Positions 1 to 9,236 of a DNA stretch of 64,000 nt are shown one piece after another (the stretch's first letter is position 1; each line of letters opens with the position of its first letter). The stretch comes from Bradyrhizobium betae (GTDB lineage: Bacteria; Pseudomonadota; Alphaproteobacteria; Rhizobiales; Xanthobacteraceae): contig NZ_MZXW01000016.1 of NCBI RefSeq assembly GCF_004123905.1, positions 682,001 through 746,000 on the forward strand, given 5' to 3'. Below the pieces are notes generated by a model that saw only the letters and a program-made list of their open reading frames with translations, ran no database searches and had not been told where the DNA came from. A program made the position numbers and the translations under genes.

Positions 1-757
1 CCTCTCGGCCGACGACTTCTTCGACTGGGGCTGGCGCTATCCGTTCTTCGTCGCCTTTGCGATCAACGTCGTGGCGCTGTTCGCCCGCCTGCGCATGGTG
101 ACGACGGAGGAATATGCCACGCTGTTCGAAACCCGCGAATTGCAGCCCGCGCGCATCTCAGAGACGGTTGCGCGCGAAGGCCAGAACATCATGCTCGGCG
201 CGTTCGCGCCGCTGGCGAGTTTTGCGCTGTTCCACATGGTCACGGTGTTTCCGCTGTCCTGGGTGTTCCTGTTCACCCGCGAAAGCCCGGTGCGTTTTTT
301 GATCATCGAGATCGTCGCCGCCGTGTTCGGCGTCGGCGCCATCGTGCTCTCCGGCATCATCGCCGACCGTGTCGGCCGCAAGTCGCTGCTGATGGGATCG
401 GCGATCGCGATCGCGATCTATAGCGGTTTTGCCCCGCAGCTGCTCGATGCCGGCGCGTTCGGTGAGACCATCTACATGGTGATCGGCTTCATCCTGCTGG
501 GTCTGTCCTTCGGCCAGTCCTCGGGCGCGATCGCCTCGAACTTCAAGCAGGCCTACCGCTACACGGCCTCGGCGTTGACCTCTGACATGGCCTGGCTGTT
601 CGGCGCCGGTTTCGCGCCGCTGGTGGCGCTGCTGCTCGCCACCAATCTCGGCGTTATCGCTTCGGGCGCGTATTTGCTCTCCGGCGCGTTCTGGACGCTG
701 CTCGCGCTGTGGCTCAGCGGCCAGCGCGAGGCCGGCGATATGGATGCGGGCGCTTAA
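1..757 (+). CDS. MFS transporter, probable metabolite:H+ symporter family, C-terminal part
   Basis: The reading frame is open from base 2 to a TAA at 755-757, so the gene starts before the window and about 251 residues are visible. These contain several hydrophobic helices, roughly the second half of a 12-helix permease, plus a soluble loop beginning near ARLRMVTTEEY. The motif GIIADRVGRKSLLMG, a G-x-x-A-D-R-x-G-R-(K/R) signature between helices, is typical of the major facilitator superfamily. The loop and the FKQAYRYTASAL region resemble the metabolite:H+ symporter subgroup (ProP/ShiA/KgtP-like). It probably imports a small organic acid or osmolyte across the inner membrane. The substrate cannot be read from the sequence. 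Confidence 0.8.
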   Translation, partial: LSADDFFDWGWRYPFFVAFAINVVALFARLRMVTTEEYATLFETRELQPARISETVAREGQNIMLGAFAPLASFALFHMVTVFPLSWVFLFTRESPVRFLIIEIVAAVFGVGAIVLSGIIADRVGRKSLLMGSAIAIAIYSGFAPQLLDAGAFGETIYMVIGFILLGLSFGQSSGAIASNFKQAYRYTASALTSDMAWLFGAGFAPLVALLLATNLGVIASGAYLLSGAFWTLLALWLSGQREAGDMDAGA

Positions 758-829
758 AGAGCGCTCCGCGGACGGGAATAAAATTTTGGCCGGACGATCC
801 TGTTTGCGGCGACGCAAGCAGGAGATCCC

Positions 830-1225
830 ATGAAAATCCGGTCCAATTCCGTCCACCAGCGCAGCTTTGCAAGTCTGACCTTTGCCGCCATCGCGATTGT
901 TTGCTCGACCGGGCTTGCCCACGCCACCGGCAACGTCGCGCGCGGCCAGACGCTCTACAAGGGCTGCGCGGATTGTCATTCAATCAACGAGAATGCGGTC
1001 GGCCCGATGCACAAGGGCGTCGTCGGGCGCAAGGCGGGCAGCGTTCCCGGCTATGACTACTCGCCTGATCTGAAGAGCTCAGGGATTGTCTGGACCGAGG
1101 ACAATCTCGACAAATGGCTGGCCGGACCGCAGGCCATGGTTGCAGAAACCAAGATGTTTTTCGATGTGCCGGACCCGCAGGATCGCGCGGACATCATCGC
1201 GTATTTGAAGGAAAAGGCGCGGTAG
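830..1225 (+). CDS. Small c-type cytochrome (class I, cytochrome c2-like)
   Basis: This 131-residue protein has an N-terminal signal peptide ending near LAHA-TG, so it is periplasmic. One haem-attachment motif C-A-D-C-H follows, and a Met in AETKMFFDVPD is the probable sixth haem ligand. The C-terminal helix DRADIIAYLKEKAR matches the usual class I cytochrome ending. Mono-haem cytochromes of this size carry electrons between the bc1 complex, oxidases and periplasmic dehydrogenases. The ATG has an AGGAGAT-type ribosome site just upstream (about 819-825). No partner enzyme lies beside it. Confidence 0.9.
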   Translation: MKIRSNSVHQRSFASLTFAAIAIVCSTGLAHATGNVARGQTLYKGCADCHSINENAVGPMHKGVVGRKAGSVPGYDYSPDLKSSGIVWTEDNLDKWLAGPQAMVAETKMFFDVPDPQDRADIIAYLKEKAR

Positions 1226-1244
1226 TTACGGCACGACCGTTTCG

Positions 1245-2741
1245 TCAATCCGCCACCACCTTCACGCGATCACGCACCTTCACCTGCGCGGTGCGGTCGA
1301 GCCCGTTCAGCACACGAAAACGCTCGGCGGGATGATCGACGCCGGCCATGCGATGCGAGAGCGATTCCACGGTGTCGCCGGGCTGCACTGTGATGACCTT
1401 GATGCGCAGCGGGCGCGCAGCCTGGATCTCGTCCAGCGTCAGGCGGCGGAATGAATTGACGGTCTCGCGCGCATTGCGCTCGCTCTCGGTCGACTTCTGC
1501 CGTGCCGCGAAGATGAAGCGGTAGACGTCGCTGCCGAAGCGCAGCGCATAGACCTTGAACGACCATTGATCGCCCTTGGCGGTGGCGGACGCGGCCGGGA
1601 AACCGTTGATGGTGATGTCCTCGGTGGACGCCTTCTCGACGCCCTCCATCCAGCCGGAGTTGAGATAATCGCCGAGCGACTGTTCGGCCGGCACGCGCAC
1701 GACATCGAAGCGCATCGCCTGCGAGCCGCCGTCGCGCACGCCGATGACCGCCTGCGCGGTGTTGTCGAGCGTGAAATTGTCCGGCGCCTGGAAGGTGAAG
1801 CCGAGCTTTGGATGCAGGAATCTGCGGCCGCGGACAAAACCTTCGCTGGGGTCTTCGCCGTAGACGAGGTTGTCGATCGCGGCGAGATAGGTCTCGCGGT
1901 CGCGCTCGGCGCCCTCGGGCGCCGCATATTGCCGCGCGATGGTCTGGGCATTCTGCACGCGCTCGGGCGTTGCCGGATGCGACGAGGTGAAATCCTGCGC
2001 GCGCGGATCGAGCGAGGTCTTGCCGGCCTTCAGCTCGGCATTGCGCTCCATAGCCGAGAGGAAACGCGCGGCACCATAAGGGTCGAAATGGGCCTTGGCG
2101 GAGATGCCGACGCCGATGCCGTCAGCCTCGAACTCCTGATTGCGCGAAAAGCTCGCCATGGTGAGCTTGGTCTTGGCGAGCGCGAGCGCGGTGAGATCGG
2201 GATCGTTGCTCATGTCGGTGACGACGCGGGTGACGATCGCGGCCTGGCGCGCCTGGTCCTCGCGCATCGCGGCGTGCTTGGACAGCACATGCGCCATCTC
2301 GTGGCTGAGCACGGAGGACAATTCCGACGTGTCGCTCGCAAGCGCAAGAAGTCCGCGCGTGACATAGAGCTGGCCGTTCGGCAGCGCGAAGGCGTTCACC
2401 GCGCCGGAATTGAGGATGGTGACCCTATAGCCCTGGTCGGGGCGGTCGGACGCCGCGACCAGCCGGTCGACGGTCTTGGTCACCAATGATTCGAGCCGGG
2501 GGTCGTCGTAGGTGCCGCCATAGCTCGCCAGGATGCGCTCGTGCTCCTTTTCGGTGGCGGGCGTCTGCGCGACGGCGGGTTTCGGTTTGGGGAGGGCGAC
2601 GGTTGGCGGAACGGCCGCGGTCTGGAACCGGTTCATGTCGCCGCAACCGGCGAGAGCCGTACCCAGCACAAGGCATAGCGCGGCCGGCGCTGCCCGCAGG
2701 CGGCGTTCGCCTCGTCCGTGCCGTTCTAGCACCCCATTCAC
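1245..2741 (-). CDS. M48-family metalloprotease lipoprotein with C-terminal LysM-like domain
   Basis: The protein is 498 residues. A hydrophobic N-terminus ends in a lipobox L-A-G-C (Cys33), so it is a predicted lipoprotein. The zinc motif H-E-M-A-H is at residues 147-151 and a second metal-ligand motif EFEADGIGV lies about 60 residues further on, both classic for peptidase M48. The last 55 residues (VQPGDTVESLSHRM and following) look like a LysM-type wall-binding domain. Family members such as BepA/YcaL take part in outer-membrane protein quality control. The start is GTG at 2741; a second GTG three codons in is possible. The nuclease-like gene upstream is co-oriented with a 23-base gap. Confidence 0.88.
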   Translation of the reverse strand: MNGVLERHGRGERRLRAAPAALCLVLGTALAGCGDMNRFQTAAVPPTVALPKPKPAVAQTPATEKEHERILASYGGTYDDPRLESLVTKTVDRLVAASDRPDQGYRVTILNSGAVNAFALPNGQLYVTRGLLALASDTSELSSVLSHEMAHVLSKHAAMREDQARQAAIVTRVVTDMSNDPDLTALALAKTKLTMASFSRNQEFEADGIGVGISAKAHFDPYGAARFLSAMERNAELKAGKTSLDPRAQDFTSSHPATPERVQNAQTIARQYAAPEGAERDRETYLAAIDNLVYGEDPSEGFVRGRRFLHPKLGFTFQAPDNFTLDNTAQAVIGVRDGGSQAMRFDVVRVPAEQSLGDYLNSGWMEGVEKASTEDITINGFPAASATAKGDQWSFKVYALRFGSDVYRFIFAARQKSTESERNARETVNSFRRLTLDEIQAARPLRIKVITVQPGDTVESLSHRMAGVDHPAERFRVLNGLDRTAQVKVRDRVKVVAD

Positions 2742-2764
2742 GTCGCTTAACCCGTGCCCTGGCC

Positions 2765-3562
2765 TTAAGGCCGTACCCCGATAGGCTCGTTTGTGCCCAG
2801 CAACTCAACCTGTCCCAAGAGACGCACGTCGATCCGCGGCCCCACAGTCCCCTCAACCCAGCCCCGGACTCGAATACGCCTATTTTCCAGGGACTTAAGG
2901 GTTACACCGGCGTTTTCGAACGCCGGCAACGCGCGCCTTGAAATAGTCACGGCAAAGCCGCGTGTCCAGTTCCGTCCGAAGTTGAGGTAGGTCATTGCCC
3001 CAGCTTGCCGGACCGACAGGACTTTGCCCTCGACCACCATAAACCGCCCGATCCCGGCCAAAATATCGTCCGGACTTTCCGCGTTTTTTATGGCCAACGG
3101 GTCAGCCCAGTTGCCCTTTTTTTGGCGCCGCGCCTCGGCCTCCGCCGCCATCAGGGCCGCCGCGCAGTCCTTGTCGGTGATTTCGGCGGAAGCGATGGCG
3201 TCGCCCTGGGCGAGAAGCGTGGCCTGTATCGAGGTCTCGCTTTCGCCGATGAACAGGATCGCACCTTGCCGGCCATAGCGGTCGGGCGTGTCGTCAGTGC
3301 CGCGCAGGATCACGTCGCGGCCGACCAGCAGCGATGTCAGTGCTTGCTTCGTTGTCGCCGTGGACTCGATGCCGGTCAGGCGGATTTCGCGGCCGTCGTC
3401 GAGACGCAGGCTGCGCGCGTCGATGATCGTGGCGACGCGGCCATCCCCTTGCGTTTCGAATTGGCACGGTGTGGCGAACGCGCTGTGACCCGCGACGAGA
3501 AGAGATGCGACGATGAGGTGAAGCAGTCGCGTCACGTGCCCCGGAGAGGTTGCATTGAGCAT
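2765..3562 (-). CDS. Exported thermonuclease-like (SNase/OB-fold) protein
   Basis: This 265-residue protein has a signal peptide ending near SAFA-TP. The region GRVATIIDARSLRLDDGREIRLTGIE, followed by DRYGRQGAILF and a lysine/arginine-rich segment EARRQKKGNWAD, follows the order of staphylococcal-nuclease-like domains. The canonical catalytic pattern is only partly kept, so nuclease activity is uncertain. The C-terminal 100 residues look like an additional OB-type domain. It probably acts in the periplasm. It lies directly upstream of the M48 protease gene in the same direction, so the two may be co-transcribed. Confidence 0.75.
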   Translation of the reverse strand: MLNATSPGHVTRLLHLIVASLLVAGHSAFATPCQFETQGDGRVATIIDARSLRLDDGREIRLTGIESTATTKQALTSLLVGRDVILRGTDDTPDRYGRQGAILFIGESETSIQATLLAQGDAIASAEITDKDCAAALMAAEAEARRQKKGNWADPLAIKNAESPDDILAGIGRFMVVEGKVLSVRQAGAMTYLNFGRNWTRGFAVTISRRALPAFENAGVTLKSLENRRIRVRGWVEGTVGPRIDVRLLGQVELLGTNEPIGVRP

Positions 3563-3614
3563 TCATTTTAACTCAAGCGTAGCGGGTCGCGAAGAGGCTT
3601 CGTCATACTCCGTG

Positions 3615-3686
3615 ATTGCGAGCGCAGCGAAGCAATCCAGAATCTTTCCGCGGAGGGACTCTGGATTGCTTCGCTGCGCTCGCAAT
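3615..3686. repeat. Dispersed palindromic repeat, family A copy 1
   Basis: The 27-base arms at 3615-3641 and 3660-3686 are perfect inverted complements (core ATTGCGAGCGCAGCGAAG, then CAATCCAGA), with an 18-base loop. Four related copies occur in this window (5088, 13369, 15814, 40745). The rest of the 297-base gap 3563-3859 holds no gene. It has a short inverted repeat GTTTTGCG (3721-3728) / CGCAAAAC (3745-3752) and the ribosome site AGGGAGG of the next gene. Confidence 0.9.
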
Positions 3687-3859
3687 GACGTGGAGATAGC
3701 TACCCGGATCGCACTATTCCGTTTTGCGGAAAACATGCCGCAATCGCAAAACGCATATGGCGCTTCTGCTTGCTGCCCTGTCGCGCATGCGGCATGATTG
3801 CGGCAACAGCAATAACCAGGCCGCCGTTAGAGACAGGCGATCAAGGGAGGTCATTTTCG

Positions 3860-5068
3860 ATGAAGCATATTTTGTCGGGCATTTTTGCCGCAGCGTTTGC
3901 CCTCAGTGCGAGCGCCGCCGCGCAGGCCCAGGACAAGCCGCCGCTGAAGATCGGCGGCATTCTCGACATGTCGAGCCTCTATGCTGATATCACCGGCCCC
4001 GGTAGCGAGGCCGCGGCGAAGATGGCTGTTGACGATTTCGGCGGCGAGGTGCTCGGACGCAAGATCCAGGTGCTGGCCGCCGACCATCTCAACAAGGCCG
4101 ACCTCTCCGCCAACATCGCACGCGACATGCTCGATAATCAGGGCGTCGAGATGATCTACGACGTCGCGGCGTCCGCGACGGCGCTGGCCGCCGGCGAGAT
4201 CGCGAAAGCGCGGGGCAAGATCATCATGTTCAACGGGCCGGGCTCGATCCGTCTCACCAACGAGGCTTGCGGTCCCTACACCATCCACTACGTGTTCGAC
4301 ACCTACGGCCAGGCCAACGTGACCGGTCTTGCGGCCGTGAAGTCGGGCCTCGACAGCTGGTTCTTCCTCACCGCCGACTACGCCTTCGGCCAGGACCTGG
4401 AGAAGGACACCAGCGCCGTCGTCACCAAGACCGGCGGCAAGGTGCTCGGCGCCGTGCGTCATCCGCTCAACACGTCGGATTTTTCGTCGTTCCTGCTTCA
4501 GGCCCAGGCCTCGAAAGCGAAAGTGATTGGGCTGGCCAATGCCGGCGGTGACACCGTTAACGCCATCAAGCAGGCGGCCGAGTTCGGCATCACCAAGGGC
4601 GACCAGAAGGTCTCGCCGCTGCTCGCTTTCGTTACTGATATCGACTCGATCGGCCTCGAGACGGCGCAAGGGCTGCTGCTGGCAGAGGCCTTCTACTGGG
4701 ATCTCAACGACGACACGCGCGCCTTCTCGAAGCGCTTCACGGAGCGCATGAAGCGGCCGCCGACCTCGGCGCAGGCCGGTGTCTATTCTTCGGTCACGCA
4801 CTATCTGAAGGCCGTGAAGGCGGCCGGCACGACGGATTCGGCTGCTGTCATCAAGGTGATGAAGGACACGCCGATCAACGACTTCTTCGCCAAGAACGGC
4901 AAGATCCGCGAGGACGGCCGCATGATCCACGACATGTATCTGTTCGAGGTGAAGAAGCCGTCGGAGTCGAAGGGCCGCTGGGACGATTACAAGCTGCTGG
5001 CGACCGTGCCCGGGAGCGAGGCGTTCCAGTCGCTGGAGCAGTCGCGTTGCCCGTTGGTGAAGAAATGA
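3860..5068 (+). CDS. Branched-chain amino acid-type ABC transporter substrate-binding protein
   Basis: The protein is 402 residues. A signal peptide ends near AAAQA-QD, then LKIGGILDMSSLYADITGPGSEAAAKMAVDDFGG matches the start of Peripla_BP_6 (LivK-like) binding proteins. The ATG at 3860 is preferred over upstream in-frame starts because AGGGAGG lies 10 bases before it and the signal peptide begins there. No permease or ATPase genes adjoin it. In rhizobia such solitary LivK-like proteins often accompany CoA-ester catabolic genes, and an enoyl-CoA hydratase gene follows after a palindromic repeat. A ligand such as an aromatic or branched organic acid is plausible but not shown. Confidence 0.88.
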   Translation: MKHILSGIFAAAFALSASAAAQAQDKPPLKIGGILDMSSLYADITGPGSEAAAKMAVDDFGGEVLGRKIQVLAADHLNKADLSANIARDMLDNQGVEMIYDVAASATALAAGEIAKARGKIIMFNGPGSIRLTNEACGPYTIHYVFDTYGQANVTGLAAVKSGLDSWFFLTADYAFGQDLEKDTSAVVTKTGGKVLGAVRHPLNTSDFSSFLLQAQASKAKVIGLANAGGDTVNAIKQAAEFGITKGDQKVSPLLAFVTDIDSIGLETAQGLLLAEAFYWDLNDDTRAFSKRFTERMKRPPTSAQAGVYSSVTHYLKAVKAAGTTDSAAVIKVMKDTPINDFFAKNGKIREDGRMIHDMYLFEVKKPSESKGRWDDYKLLATVPGSEAFQSLEQSRCPLVKK

Positions 5069-5087
5069 CGGCGTGACGAAGTCGCGC

Positions 5088-5175
5088 CGTCATTGCGAGG
5101 AGCTCTTGCGACGAAGCAATCCAGACTGCATCCGCGGAAACCTTTCTGGATTGCTTCGCTTCGCTCGCAATGACG
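5088..5175. repeat. Dispersed palindromic repeat, family A copy 2
   Basis: The element starts CGTCATTGCGAG and ends CTCGCAATGACG, with GAAGCAATCCAGA and TCTGGATTGCTTC inside. Its left arm carries the variant insert GAGCTCTTGCGAC. It sits between the binding-protein gene and the hydratase gene, and could stabilise or terminate the upstream message. Confidence 0.88.
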
Positions 5176-5218
5176 GTGTGGTGAAAGTGCAGCAAAACAA
5201 CAACAAGGGAGACGTCCC

Positions 5219-6007
5219 ATGAACGACATGGTCCTGCAAAAGCTCGAATCCGGGCTGCTCACCATCACGATGAATCGTCCTGAGCGGAAGAACGCACTCA
5301 ACCCCGAGATGGTCGCAGGACTGGTCGAGGCGGCGCGGCGCGCGGCTGACGATCCCGAGGTGCGCGCGGTGCTGTTCAAGGGTGCCGGCGGCTCGTTCTG
5401 CGTCGGTGGCGACGTCAAATCGATGGCGGCGGGCCGCGCACCGCTGCCGTTCGAGGTGAAGATGGCGAACCTCCGCCGCGGCATGGAGGTCTCGCGCATC
5501 CTGCACCAGATGCCCAAACCCGTGGTAGCGCAGCTCGACGGCGCGGCGGCCGGCGCCGGTCTCTCGATGGCGCTGTCGTGTGATCTCCGTGTTGCCTCCG
5601 AATCCTGCAAGATCACGACCGCTTTCGCCAAGGTCGGCTTCTCCGGTGATTACGGCGGCACTTATTTCCTGACGCAACTGCTCGGCAGCGCGCGGGCGCG
5701 CGAGCTCTATCTGATGTCGCCTGTGCTGACCGCGAAGGAAGCGCATGCGATCGGCATGGTGACGAAGGTCGTCCCCGACGCCGAGATCGATGCCGCCGCG
5801 CACGAGCTCGCGCTGTCGCTGGCGCAGGGCCCCTCGATCGCGCTCGGCTTCATCAAGCGCAACATCAACAATGCCGAGCATCTGGCGCTGGAAGATTGCT
5901 TCGACGGCGAAGCGATCCATCACACCCGCTGCAGCGACACCGAGGACCACAAGGAGGCCGCAAAGGCCTTCGTCGAGAAGCGTAAGCCGAGCTTCAGGGG
6001 CGCATGA
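5219..6007 (+). CDS. Enoyl-CoA hydratase/isomerase family protein
   Basis: This 262-residue protein has the crotonase-fold layout. Near residue 20 is the NRPERKNALN motif. The oxyanion-hole segments are FKGAGGSFCVGGDVKSM and QLDGAAAGAGLSMALSCDLRVA, and the region from FAKVGFSGDYGGTYFLTQLLG covers the catalytic-loop positions. It hydrates or isomerises a CoA thioester in the cytoplasm; the substrate is unknown. The stop overlaps the ATG of the VOC gene by four bases (ATGA), indicating translational coupling. An AGGGAGA-type site precedes the ATG. Confidence 0.9.
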   Translation: MNDMVLQKLESGLLTITMNRPERKNALNPEMVAGLVEAARRAADDPEVRAVLFKGAGGSFCVGGDVKSMAAGRAPLPFEVKMANLRRGMEVSRILHQMPKPVVAQLDGAAAGAGLSMALSCDLRVASESCKITTAFAKVGFSGDYGGTYFLTQLLGSARARELYLMSPVLTAKEAHAIGMVTKVVPDAEIDAAAHELALSLAQGPSIALGFIKRNINNAEHLALEDCFDGEAIHHTRCSDTEDHKEAAKAFVEKRKPSFRGA

Positions 6008-6756
6008 TCATGGCGCCCTATGTGCGGCTTCGGCAGATCTGTCTCGTCGCGCCGCAGCTGGCGCCCGTCATCTCAGACATCGCCGGGATCATGGGCCTCG
6101 CCGTCTGCTATCAGGACGGCAATGTCGCAAAATACGGCCTGAAAAACGCGCTGCTCCCGGTCGACACGATCATGCTGGAGGTGGTCGCGCCGGTTAGGGA
6201 CGGCACCACGGCCGGCCGCTTCATCGAGAAGACCGGCGGCCGCGGCGGCTATATGGCGATCTTCTGCTGCAACGATCCCGACGAGCGTGGCCGCAACGCG
6301 AACGCGATGGGCGTGCGCACCGCGAACGTGATCGACCACGCGCCCTATCACGGTGTCCAGCTCCACCCTCGCGACTGCCGCGCCGCCTTCATCGAGTTCA
6401 ACCACACCGAAGGCAGTGACGACATTTTTGGTGCGTATCCGCCGGCAGGACCGGACTGGCAAAACTTCATCCGCAAGGATGTGACACAAGCGCTGACGGC
6501 TGTGGAAATGCAGAGCCCGGACCCGCAGGAGCTGGCGGAGCATTGGGGGAAGATCATCGGGGTTGCGGCTGATGGACCCGAGTTGAAGTTGCCCAACGCA
6601 ACCTTTCGCTTCGTGAAGGGCGCCAGCGAGATCATGAGCGCGCTCGAATTTCGGGTGACCGATGTGGCGGGCGTGCTGCATGCGGCTAGAGCGAAGGGGC
6701 TTGCGGTGGCCGGCAATGAGTTTCTGCTGGGCGGCGTGACGTTCCGCGTCAGTTGA
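6004..6756 (+). CDS. VOC-superfamily (glyoxalase/dioxygenase-like) protein
   Basis: The 250-residue protein appears to contain two glyoxalase-type halves: LRQICLVAPQLAPVISDIAGIMGLAVCYQDGNVAKYGL, then a second half from about residue 150 (DVTQALTAVEMQSPDPQELAEHWGKIIGV). This two-module arrangement is common in VOC metalloenzymes. It is coupled by a four-base overlap to the preceding hydratase gene, so it probably acts on an intermediate of the same pathway. The ATG at 6010 is an alternative start. No specific reaction can be assigned. Confidence 0.75.
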   Translation: MIMAPYVRLRQICLVAPQLAPVISDIAGIMGLAVCYQDGNVAKYGLKNALLPVDTIMLEVVAPVRDGTTAGRFIEKTGGRGGYMAIFCCNDPDERGRNANAMGVRTANVIDHAPYHGVQLHPRDCRAAFIEFNHTEGSDDIFGAYPPAGPDWQNFIRKDVTQALTAVEMQSPDPQELAEHWGKIIGVAADGPELKLPNATFRFVKGASEIMSALEFRVTDVAGVLHAARAKGLAVAGNEFLLGGVTFRVS

Positions 6757-6772
6757 TCCCTCAATCGTTATC

Positions 6773-6904
6773 CGTCACCCTGAGGTGCTCGCCTCTTCGG
6801 CGAGCCTCGGGCGACGGCCACCGGCGGGGCCGTTCATCCTTCGAGGCCTCCGCTGCGCTCCGGCACCTTCAGCGACTGCGGCTTCGCCGCTGCGCCGAGA
6901 TGAC
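6773..6904. repeat. Dispersed palindromic repeat, family B copy 1
   Basis: It begins CGTCACCCTGAGGTGCTCGCC and ends with a degenerate complement GAGATGACGG. It is related to the copies at 38988 and 51028 but its right half is diverged. The reading frame of the following ligase gene runs open through it, but that portion is repeat rather than protein. Confidence 0.75.
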
Positions 6905-6931
6905 GGGTCGATAGAAGAGCAGGAATTCAAC

Positions 6932-9046
6932 ATGCCGCATCCGCTCGACAGCTTCTTCGCACCCGCAAGCATCGCGCTGATCGGCGCCTCGCGCGATCAC
7001 GAGAAGATTCCCGGGCGGCTCTTATCGATGCTGCGCAAGAACGAGTATCCCGGAAAGATCTATCCGGTGAACCCGAACTACGCCGATATTGACGGTCTCG
7101 CCTGCTACAAATCGATCGCTGACATCGGCGCGCCTATCGATCTCGCGGTCATCATCATTCCCGCGCGCGCAGTGCTGCCCGCGCTTGAGCAGTGCGCCGC
7201 CGCGGACGTCAAGAACGCCGTCATCATCTCCTCCGGCTTTGCCGAGGAGGGCGGCGACAGCGCGGCGATGCAGGATGCGATCGCGGCGCTGGCCAGGCGC
7301 ACCGGCATGCGGATCTCAGGTCCGAATGCCGAGGGCTTTTTCAGCCAAATGCAGCGCGTGGCGGCAACGTTCAGTCCCGCCGTGGACGTCAAGCCTGATG
7401 TCGTGCCGCTGGTCGCCACCACAAGACGGATTGGCATCGTCGCGCAGAGCGGCGGCATCGGCTTCGCCTACTATCACCGCGCCAAGGCGTTGGGCATCTC
7501 CGTGAGCTACGTCGTCAGTGCCGGCAATGAATCCGATCTCGGCGCCGGCGAATTCCTGGATTACCTGGTGCAGGACCCTGCGACCGATGTGATCCTGCTG
7601 TTCATCGAAGGCATTCGCGACGTCAGTAAGTTCCTCGCCGCCGCGCAACGCGCCGCGGAGACGAAGAAGCCGGTCATTGTGACAAAGGTCGGCCGTTCCG
7701 GCGCCGGCGAGCGGGCGGCGGCTTCGCACACTGCGAGCATGGCCGGCTGGTCGGCGGCCTATGACGCTGTGTTCGCGAAATACGGTTTTATCGTTTCCAA
7801 CGACCTCGACGAGGCGCTGACGATTGCGGCGGTGCTCGCGAGCAATCCGTTGCCGAGGGGCGACCGGGTTGCCGTCGTGACGGTGTCGGGTGGCGCCGGC
7901 ATCTGGGGTGCCGACGCGGTGGCACTGCATGGCTTGCGAGTCCCGGAGCTGTCCGAGCCGGTCCAAGCGAAGATCAAGATTCTGATGCCGCCCTACGGCA
8001 CCGCGCGCAACCCGATCGATGTCACCGCGCAAGGCGTCACCTCGGGCGGTCTGCAAAAGAGCGTCGATCTGCTGACCGCTTCGGACGAGGTCGATGCTGT
8101 CCTGGTCCTGCTGTCACTGTCGAGCGAGGTGCGCAAGCCGTTTAAGGAGGCCGAGCTGAAGCCGGTGCTGGCCGCGCAGAAGAAGCCGGTGCTGTTCTAT
8201 TCCTACACGGTGCCGTCGGATTTCGCCCGGCACGATCTCGCGAAATCCGGTGTCGTGGTGCTCTCGGGCCTCACGCATGCCGGCGTTGCCCTGCGGCAGA
8301 TCGTCGACTACGCGAAATTCAGTCTGCCGAAGCCCGCGGACGAAGCGCGGCTGCCGGCGCGCGATCTCTGCGCGCATCTGACCTCGCCGGTGCTGTCGGA
8401 AGCCGACAGCAAGACCTTGCTCCGCGCCGCCGGCATCGCGCTGCCGGACGAGGTGCTGGTAAAGGACAAGAGCGAGCTGGATGCAGCGGTCGCCCGCGTC
8501 GGCTTTCCGCTTGCGATGAAAATCCAGTCGCCGGATATCCCGCATAAGAGCGAGGTCGGCGGCGTGCGCGTCAACATCACCACCAAGGGCGAGGTGTTTC
8601 TGGCGTTCGAGGCGATGCTCAACAATGCGCGTAAGCATCGGCCGGAGGCGACGATCCAGGGCGTGCTGGTCGGGCCGATGGCGAAGAAGGGCGTCGAGAT
8701 CATCGTGGGTACGATGACAGACAAGACGTTTGGGCCAATGGTGATGGTGGGCCTCGGCGGCATCATCACGGAGCTGTTTCGAGATGTCGTCTATCGCCCC
8801 GCGCCGGTGAGTGCGGAGGAGGCCGGTGCGATGTTGGCGGGCTTGAAGGCTGCGCCGTTGCTGAACGGCTTTCGGGGAGCGGCGAAGGCGGATGTTACAG
8901 CTCTGGCGCGGTTGATCGCGGATGTGTCAGTGCTCGCCGCGCGGCATGCGAAAGAGATCGCGGAAATCGAGATCAATCCAGTGCTGGTGCATCCGGAGGG
9001 GCAGGGCGTGACGATCGTCGATGCGCTGGTGGTGAGGCGGAAGTAG
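6932..9046 (+). CDS. NDP-forming acyl-CoA ligase (acetate-CoA ligase family)
   Basis: The 704-residue protein starts at the ATG at 6932, preceded by AGAGCAGGA; the open frame upstream is repeat DNA. The N-terminal CoA-binding domain shows FFAPASIALIGASRDHEKIPGRL and YPVNPNY. A succinyl-CoA-ligase-like middle follows (VAQSGGIGFAYY, VSAGNESDLG). The C-terminal ATP-grasp domain has PHKSEVGGVRVNI and ends in EIEINPVLV. Enzymes of this type form acyl-CoA from an acid, CoA and ATP with release of ADP, through a phosphohistidine. It probably activates the acid degraded by the neighbouring hydratase and dehydrogenases. Confidence 0.88.
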   Translation: MPHPLDSFFAPASIALIGASRDHEKIPGRLLSMLRKNEYPGKIYPVNPNYADIDGLACYKSIADIGAPIDLAVIIIPARAVLPALEQCAAADVKNAVIISSGFAEEGGDSAAMQDAIAALARRTGMRISGPNAEGFFSQMQRVAATFSPAVDVKPDVVPLVATTRRIGIVAQSGGIGFAYYHRAKALGISVSYVVSAGNESDLGAGEFLDYLVQDPATDVILLFIEGIRDVSKFLAAAQRAAETKKPVIVTKVGRSGAGERAAASHTASMAGWSAAYDAVFAKYGFIVSNDLDEALTIAAVLASNPLPRGDRVAVVTVSGGAGIWGADAVALHGLRVPELSEPVQAKIKILMPPYGTARNPIDVTAQGVTSGGLQKSVDLLTASDEVDAVLVLLSLSSEVRKPFKEAELKPVLAAQKKPVLFYSYTVPSDFARHDLAKSGVVVLSGLTHAGVALRQIVDYAKFSLPKPADEARLPARDLCAHLTSPVLSEADSKTLLRAAGIALPDEVLVKDKSELDAAVARVGFPLAMKIQSPDIPHKSEVGGVRVNITTKGEVFLAFEAMLNNARKHRPEATIQGVLVGPMAKKGVEIIVGTMTDKTFGPMVMVGLGGIITELFRDVVYRPAPVSAEEAGAMLAGLKAAPLLNGFRGAAKADVTALARLIADVSVLAARHAKEIAEIEINPVLVHPEGQGVTIVDALVVRRK

Positions 9047-9063
9047 CGCACCTCAACTCCGCT

Positions 9064-9200
9064 GTCGTCCCGGACAAGCGGAGCGCCGATCCGGGACCCA
9101 TAACCCCAGGGAGAGGTCTGGCGAAGACTCGTGGTGACCAGCCGCGCGCCGCAACTTCTCCCTGTGGTTATGGGTCCCCGCATTCGCGGGGACGGCAGCG
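9064..9200. repeat. Dispersed palindromic repeat, family C
   Basis: The perfect 13-base arms GGGACCCATAACC (9093-9105) and GGTTATGGGTCCC (9166-9178) lie inside an element that begins GTCGTCCCGGACAAGCG. A truncated relative lies at 53171. It separates the convergent ends of the ligase gene and the hydratase gene, so it may act as a bidirectional terminator. Confidence 0.85.
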
Positions 9201-9236
9201 GAGATTGACGCGGCTATGCGGCACGCAAGGCAGTAG

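Noticed and set aside
3615..3686. Palindromic repeats as CRISPR-like units
   Set aside because: Copies are dispersed and not tandem, the arms are mutual complements and there are no regular spacers.
6785..6931. N-terminal extension of the NDP-forming ligase
   Set aside because: The in-frame upstream codons lie inside a family B repeat and the family N-terminus starts at 6932 with a ribosome site.
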